This document shows positions 41,992 to 46,150 of a stretch of DNA of 46,150 nt, piece after piece (the first letter of the stretch is position 1; every line of letters starts with the position of its first letter). Source of the DNA: an uncultured cyanobacterium. Its GTDB lineage: Bacteria > Cyanobacteriota > Cyanobacteriia > PCC-6307 > Cyanobiaceae. The notes below the pieces were generated by a model. The model had not been told where the DNA came from and searched no databases. It saw only the letters and a program-made list of their open reading frames with translations. Location of the stretch: contig CAIOGZ010000027.1 in assembly GCA_903858015.1 (NCBI GenBank), positions 1 through 46,150 of the forward strand. The letters are read 5' to 3'. The translations under genes were made by a program, and so were the position numbers.

Positions 41992-44677
41992 GTGAACCCA
42001 TTTTGTATTGTGTGAAGCTCTGCAGTAGCTGCTCAAATGATTTCGGCCGATACTTGAGGAACCCGTCTTCATCCACAAATGCAAAGTCATAGATCACATC
42101 GGTTTGCAGGCGATTTAGATCGACGATCCACTGTGCTAGCCGTTGAATTTTGTGGGGTACATCCACATCCACCAGACCCTTGGTTTCGACGATCACGACG
42201 CTGCCGTTGCTTAGCTTGACGATGAAATCGGGGTAGTAGTTAGAGAGATCACCATTGGCTTTGGCGTAATCGAGCTTGAAACCCAGGGCCTGATAGTTTT
42301 TGGCAAAGCTTGCCACATCGGGGCAATAGTCCAGGAATTCGGCGAAGGTCAGTTCAAAGCCTTGATCCCCCACGATGCGGTTGAACACGCTGCGTGTTGG
42401 AACCAGATAGGCCTGCGGCTTCACCATGAAAGGCCGGGTAGCCAGGAGGCTGAGTTGTCCGATGATCTCCGCACCCCCACGGTCCATGACCGTGACGGTA
42501 TTGATGGCTTTGGTGAAGGTATCAATGATCGTGCGCGTGGCAGGCGGCTCAGCGAGATTACGCAGGGTGTTGGAATCCTCCAGATCAATTGTTTTGCCGA
42601 AAAGATCATGTTGGATGAAGCGCTTGAGCTGGCCGTAGAGGGTGGCTTGGCTGCTGAACAGTTTGGTGTGCTGGCAGAGCGTTTGGGCGAAATAACCCAC
42701 CACGTTTCGGTAATCTCCCACGCTGGCCGCATCCAGCACGGTGGTGTGGCTGATCTCACCGGTGCTTATGTCGCGGAAGATGATCTCGCGCAGTTGATCC
42801 TCACCAAAGATTTGATAGGTGAGCGGTTGGAATGGAATGCTGCGGGGATCGAGATGGGCGAGGGCATTGGGCTGGCGCACCACTCGGGCGCTGAGGATCG
42901 GCAGGGGGATGTCGAGGGCGTCGAGGTTTTTGCTGGTGTTCTCACGATCCACTTCGATCGCCAGCAGGGTGTTGCCGCCGCCGCCTGGGCCCATGGGAGA
43001 GCGTTCCAGGGTGACGCCTTCCGCCTGGATGGATTCCACGAACTGCATGAAGGCGTCGGTGCCGATCACACTGAGGCCCTCCTCCAGCCCTCCCGCATAC
43101 ATCTTGCGCAGACCACGGCCGAGGGTTTGCTCCGGGAGGATGTTGCTCTTGGCGGAATAGGAACGCAGCCCCACGATAGTGGTCACATTGCGTACATCCC
43201 AGCCCTCTTTAAGCATCAAGACGGAGACGATCGCTTTGTAGGGGCTGTCGTCGTGGTCGATGGTATTGGCGAGACTCCGCAGGCGATCGAGCTCTTCTTT
43301 CGCCTTTCCTGAGGCTGCTTCGGAGATGTCGCCATTTTGTTTGGTATGAATCACCAGCACGGCGCCTTTAAGATCTGGATAGTTCTCGCTGAGGTAGGTG
43401 GCCACCTCGTCGCAGTTGCGGGTGTCATCGGTCATCACAAACAGGATGGCCTTCTTGCCGAGCTTGCGATGCTCCTCGTGGGCTTTGCGCCACTCGATCA
43501 CGCCAAGATTCAGGTAATCAGCATATTCTTCGCTGTAGATCGCGCTTTGACGCCTCACCAGCCGGTCACGACTGGCTTGATCGGGAAGGCGGGGATGCTT
43601 CACCACATTTTGGGCGATGGCTTCCACGAGGGGATAATCCGCCACTGTCTGCACGAATACAGCGCCATTGTTGTGACGAGGGGTGGCGCTTACATCCAAT
43701 TGCAGGCTCAGGGCAGCGCCTTTTTGCAGGAGGCGGTTGTGGATGTCGGCGATGGATTGAAACCAAGCGAGGCTGGCATCGTGAATGTGATGGGCTTCAT
43801 CGTTCAGCACCACGAGTTCATCGATTTCGCGCACGATCTGGCCGAGATCGATCTTGGAATCGAGCGAAGAGCCCGTGGGGCGCCTGCCGAGGAAATAATC
43901 GCGGCTGTCCTCATCGTCAGGGGAGAAGATGGTGTCGTCACCCGCATAAACGCGGTGAATGTTGGAAAGAAACAGGTTGCCCGTTGGCTGGCTGACGTGT
44001 ACATCATCCTGGAGATGGACCGTGAGCTGGAAGTCATCCCGCCAGGCTTGGCCTTCGAAGTCATTACGGGGCAGCACCGGATCGCTGAAGAAGATGCGCA
44101 ATCCGTCGAAATCGCGCGCTAGGCGGTCCAACACAATGATGTTGGGGGCAATCAACAGAAAGTTGCGGGCCAGAGGGGAATCGGGCTCATAGAGCTTGTG
44201 AAAAAAGCTCCAGGCAATTACCAAGCTGAGAACTTTGGTTTTGCCACTGCCTGTGGCCATCTTGATCACTAAACGCAGCCAAGATTCATCAAAGAAGTTG
44301 GCGGAAAGCTCCCCACTGGAGTCAAAACGGATCAAGTCAAACTTATCTTTCACCCCTACCACATCCACCAGGTAGATGATGGTTTCTAAGGCCTCGCGCT
44401 GGGCAAAGAAGTAGGCGAAGGGCTCCAGTACACCATCGCCATTGGGCAACAGCTGCGGTTCAAGAAACCACCAGTGCAGAAGTGCTCGGCTGGTGGCGGT
44501 TGCCCCCTCATAGGCGTGATCTCGAAAGTCTTTCACCTTGCGGCGCAAGGGCTCCACCAGTGGTGGCAGCAGCAGTTCGTTGGCCGAGCCATCGGGTCGG
44601 CGTGGATCCGGAAGCCAGCGCTGGGCCGGGTCTAAGACGACGTGGGGTGAGCTGGGGAAATCGGGGGGGAGGGCCAT
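41972..44677 (-). CDS. res: Type III restriction enzyme, Res subunit
   Basis: The 901-residue superfamily 2 helicase-nuclease has Walker A KMATGSGKT (139-147), Walker B LVVLNDEAHH with Asp293-Glu294-Ala-His, an SVTATPRH-like LDVSATPRHN, and helicase motifs VLMLKEGWDVRNVTTIVGLR and LPEQTLGRGLRKMY. A C-terminal PD-ExK nuclease site follows (YYPDF Asp817, then VETKG Glu831 and Lys833). Res cleaves DNA only together with Mod after ATP-driven translocation or diffusion. The ATG at 44677 starts 10 bp past the mod stop at 44688, the usual mod-res order. Length and motifs appear complete. The sequence is less GC-rich than the housekeeping genes. Confidence 0.92.
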   Translation of the reverse strand: MALPPDFPSSPHVVLDPAQRWLPDPRRPDGSANELLLPPLVEPLRRKVKDFRDHAYEGATATSRALLHWWFLEPQLLPNGDGVLEPFAYFFAQREALETIIYLVDVVGVKDKFDLIRFDSSGELSANFFDESWLRLVIKMATGSGKTKVLSLVIAWSFFHKLYEPDSPLARNFLLIAPNIIVLDRLARDFDGLRIFFSDPVLPRNDFEGQAWRDDFQLTVHLQDDVHVSQPTGNLFLSNIHRVYAGDDTIFSPDDEDSRDYFLGRRPTGSSLDSKIDLGQIVREIDELVVLNDEAHHIHDASLAWFQSIADIHNRLLQKGAALSLQLDVSATPRHNNGAVFVQTVADYPLVEAIAQNVVKHPRLPDQASRDRLVRRQSAIYSEEYADYLNLGVIEWRKAHEEHRKLGKKAILFVMTDDTRNCDEVATYLSENYPDLKGAVLVIHTKQNGDISEAASGKAKEELDRLRSLANTIDHDDSPYKAIVSVLMLKEGWDVRNVTTIVGLRSYSAKSNILPEQTLGRGLRKMYAGGLEEGLSVIGTDAFMQFVESIQAEGVTLERSPMGPGGGGNTLLAIEVDRENTSKNLDALDIPLPILSARVVRQPNALAHLDPRSIPFQPLTYQIFGEDQLREIIFRDISTGEISHTTVLDAASVGDYRNVVGYFAQTLCQHTKLFSSQATLYGQLKRFIQHDLFGKTIDLEDSNTLRNLAEPPATRTIIDTFTKAINTVTVMDRGGAEIIGQLSLLATRPFMVKPQAYLVPTRSVFNRIVGDQGFELTFAEFLDYCPDVASFAKNYQALGFKLDYAKANGDLSNYYPDFIVKLSNGSVVIVETKGLVDVDVPHKIQRLAQWIVDLNRLQTDVIYDFAFVDEDGFLKYRPKSFEQLLQSFTQYKMGSHGASHF

Positions 44678-44687
44678 GGGATTCGGC

Positions 44688-46037
44688 TCAGATCGCCACG
44701 TCGAGGATGGTCATCGTGTCGTTGCCAAAGATATCCACCACTTTCACGGCGATTTTGCGGCGGCCGGGGGATAGGTCATGGGCCACGGTGGTGAGTTCTA
44801 GGGAGCGATCGCGGCGGGTGCGAAAGCTTTGCCATTCGTTCTCAAAGATGTAATCGCCGGTCCAGCGTTCTTCGTAAGTAGCGAGGGGCAGTTGGCCGGA
44901 TTCAAGCCCTTCGAGGGTCCCTTGGGAGGTGGGTTCAATCGGCACGCGAATGAGCTCACGTTTGCTTTCGTAATTGAAGTCCACGGCCCAGTAATCGATC
45001 CAATCGGTCCAGTGTTGGGTGAGGATTTCTTGGCTGATCTGGCCGCGATTATTTTTGTTGAGTTTTACGATCTGGCCGTTGTCAACGACGATGCGACTGC
45101 CGGCCTTTTTGCTGGCGGTGAGATTGGCTTCGGCGAAGGTGATGGAGTCTTGCGAATAGAAGACGGAGAAATCGGTAAGCTGGATCGAGACGCTGGTGCC
45201 CTGGAGGATGGCTGTGGCTTCGATGTAGGCCACGTCGTGGAAAACCACCTGGTGTTTGTCCACAGCCCGTTTGTCGAACACATCAGCAGGGATGTATTTG
45301 GGGGCGATGTCGATACCTTTGGCGCGGGCATCATCGAGCACGTTGGGGAAAAGGCCCATTTCAAATTCAAACCCGAGCAGATCAACGCGGCTGAGGCGCT
45401 GCTTGCGGCATTCGAGGACGATTTCCTCCACAAATAGGCGGGAGATGGGCAGGTTCACGGGGCCGATGGCCACGAGCCGACCGGCCCGTTTGCCTTGAAA
45501 GCAGGCGAAGCCTGAAACGGGTTCGGCTTGGTAGGCCTTGAGGATCAGGGCCAAGAAATCGGCTTCTTTCTGGCGCAGCTGTTCCTGCTGTTGTTCCTCG
45601 CGCAGGTTGGGGTTGACACCGATGTAGTGGGAGCGCTCGTAGCGGCCAAGGTTGAGGATTTCAAAGGCGCGGTAGTTTTTGCCTTCAGCCTTGAGTTGGC
45701 GCTGCACACCGATCACGCGCTTGCGGGTGGTGTGGATGGCGAATTTGCCCAGATCAGTAGCAATCCACTTGCGGCCCAGCTTTTCGGCGACAGCGGCGGT
45801 GGTGCCGGAGCCACAGAAGAAGTCGGCGATGAGGTCGCCTTCATTGCTTGAGGCACTGATAATTCGCTCAAGCAATGATTCTGGCTTTTGGGTCGGATAA
45901 TTCAAAAGCTCGGCGTTGCTACCTTTGAGGAGTTTGATATCTACCCAAAGATTGTTAATTGGCTGCCCTTCGTACTCGTCGAGAAATATCTTCTTGTAAA
46001 TCTGTTTGTCTTTAGGGAACCTCTGATCAAGACGGCT
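44688..46037 (-). CDS. mod: Type III DNA methyltransferase (Mod), C-terminal part; frame broken by a stop
   Basis: The visible part is a beta-class N6-adenine methyltransferase. LNYPTQKPESLLERII, then DLIADFFCGSGTTAAVAEKL (motif I, the SAM loop) and GRKWIATDLGKFAIHTTRKR are followed by about 350 residues including a target-recognition-like part. In this class the catalytic DPPY lies N-terminal to motif I, so it must lie above this segment. The frame remains Mod-like upward (YKKIFLDEYEGQPINNLWVD) until an in-frame TAA at 46038-46040. Beyond it the same frame is open to the window end (LTEENEIRFFG next to the stop). No ATG exists between the stop and motif I. The gene is therefore broken or misread here. 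Confidence 0.75.
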   Translation of the reverse strand, partial: SRLDQRFPKDKQIYKKIFLDEYEGQPINNLWVDIKLLKGSNAELLNYPTQKPESLLERIISASSNEGDLIADFFCGSGTTAAVAEKLGRKWIATDLGKFAIHTTRKRVIGVQRQLKAEGKNYRAFEILNLGRYERSHYIGVNPNLREEQQQEQLRQKEADFLALILKAYQAEPVSGFACFQGKRAGRLVAIGPVNLPISRLFVEEIVLECRKQRLSRVDLLGFEFEMGLFPNVLDDARAKGIDIAPKYIPADVFDKRAVDKHQVVFHDVAYIEATAILQGTSVSIQLTDFSVFYSQDSITFAEANLTASKKAGSRIVVDNGQIVKLNKNNRGQISQEILTQHWTDWIDYWAVDFNYESKRELIRVPIEPTSQGTLEGLESGQLPLATYEERWTGDYIFENEWQSFRTRRDRSLELTTVAHDLSPGRRKIAVKVVDIFGNDTMTILDVAI

Positions 46038-46150
46038 TTATCCAAAGAATCTAATCTCATTCTCCTCAGTGAGACGACAATGAGCAGATTTTCCACGGAT
46101 TTCGCTCACAGCAGTCCCTGCAAAGAGGTTCAGGCAGTTTCCACCACGCG

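Overview
The window looks like chromosomal DNA of a high-GC unicellular cyanobacterium, probably a freshwater Synechococcus/Cyanobium-type picocyanobacterium. The evidence is a cyAbrB regulator, a ClpR/ClpP3-type pair, a DUF4359 protein, a lumen-type pentapeptide-repeat protein, an acyl-lipid delta-9 desaturase, a cyanobacterial PEP-CTERM-like sorting tail and strong G/C bias at third codon positions. This placement is inferred from gene families only.

Layout. 1-5.5 kb is accessory: the edge of an IS5-type element, a Tat-targeted SUMF1/FGE-fold protein, a PEP-CTERM-like secreted protein, a 5'-truncated second SUMF1 copy, an AT-rich FkbM methyltransferase and an aldose-epimerase-like protein. 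5.6-8.5 kb holds cyAbrB, a decayed DUF305 gene and an ACR3 arsenite exporter with an ArsR-type operator, then a YccF membrane protein. 9.1-11.3 kb is a two-gene exopolysaccharide set (glycosyltransferase and polyprenyl-phosphate sugar transferase). 11.4-25 kb is mostly housekeeping on the minus strand: cobD/cbiB, ilvC, clpP, clpR, PIN-TRAM ATPase-like membrane protein, panB, ftsZ, ftsQ, ddl, miaB and a desaturase, with hemW and the SRP RNA on the plus strand. 25.2-31.4 kb on the plus strand holds an enolase-superfamily epimerase and DUF1611 pair (probable D-glutamate salvage), DUF4359, an amidohydrolase and an FAD oxidase; tRNA-His lies between them on the minus strand. 31.5-36.7 kb (minus) has a pentapeptide protein, a TerB-like protein, folC, argD, tRNA-Leu(CAA) and murA. 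36.9-40.6 kb (plus) has tRNA-Leu(CAG), a small conserved protein, a SpoU methyltransferase, lpd and trpC. 40.7-46.15 kb is a defence-like island: a VapC-type PIN toxin with an antitoxin remnant, a HEPN-like protein, a type III restriction subunit and a methyltransferase broken by an in-frame stop.

The most notable signal is at 982-1086 and 2623-2727. These two 105-bp, gap-free segments in the C-termini of the two SUMF1 copies differ at 22 sites, 20 of them at codon positions 1 or 2. A neighbouring 60-bp block of the same genes differs mainly at position 3. This is the pattern expected of variable regions written by a diversity-generating retroelement; its reverse transcriptase and template repeat are not in the window. 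Further points of interest are the D-glutamate gene pair, the ATCAA-N6-TTGAT operator before acr3, the HEPN protein attached to the type III system, and many short tandem repeats whose unit length is a multiple of three at gene edges.
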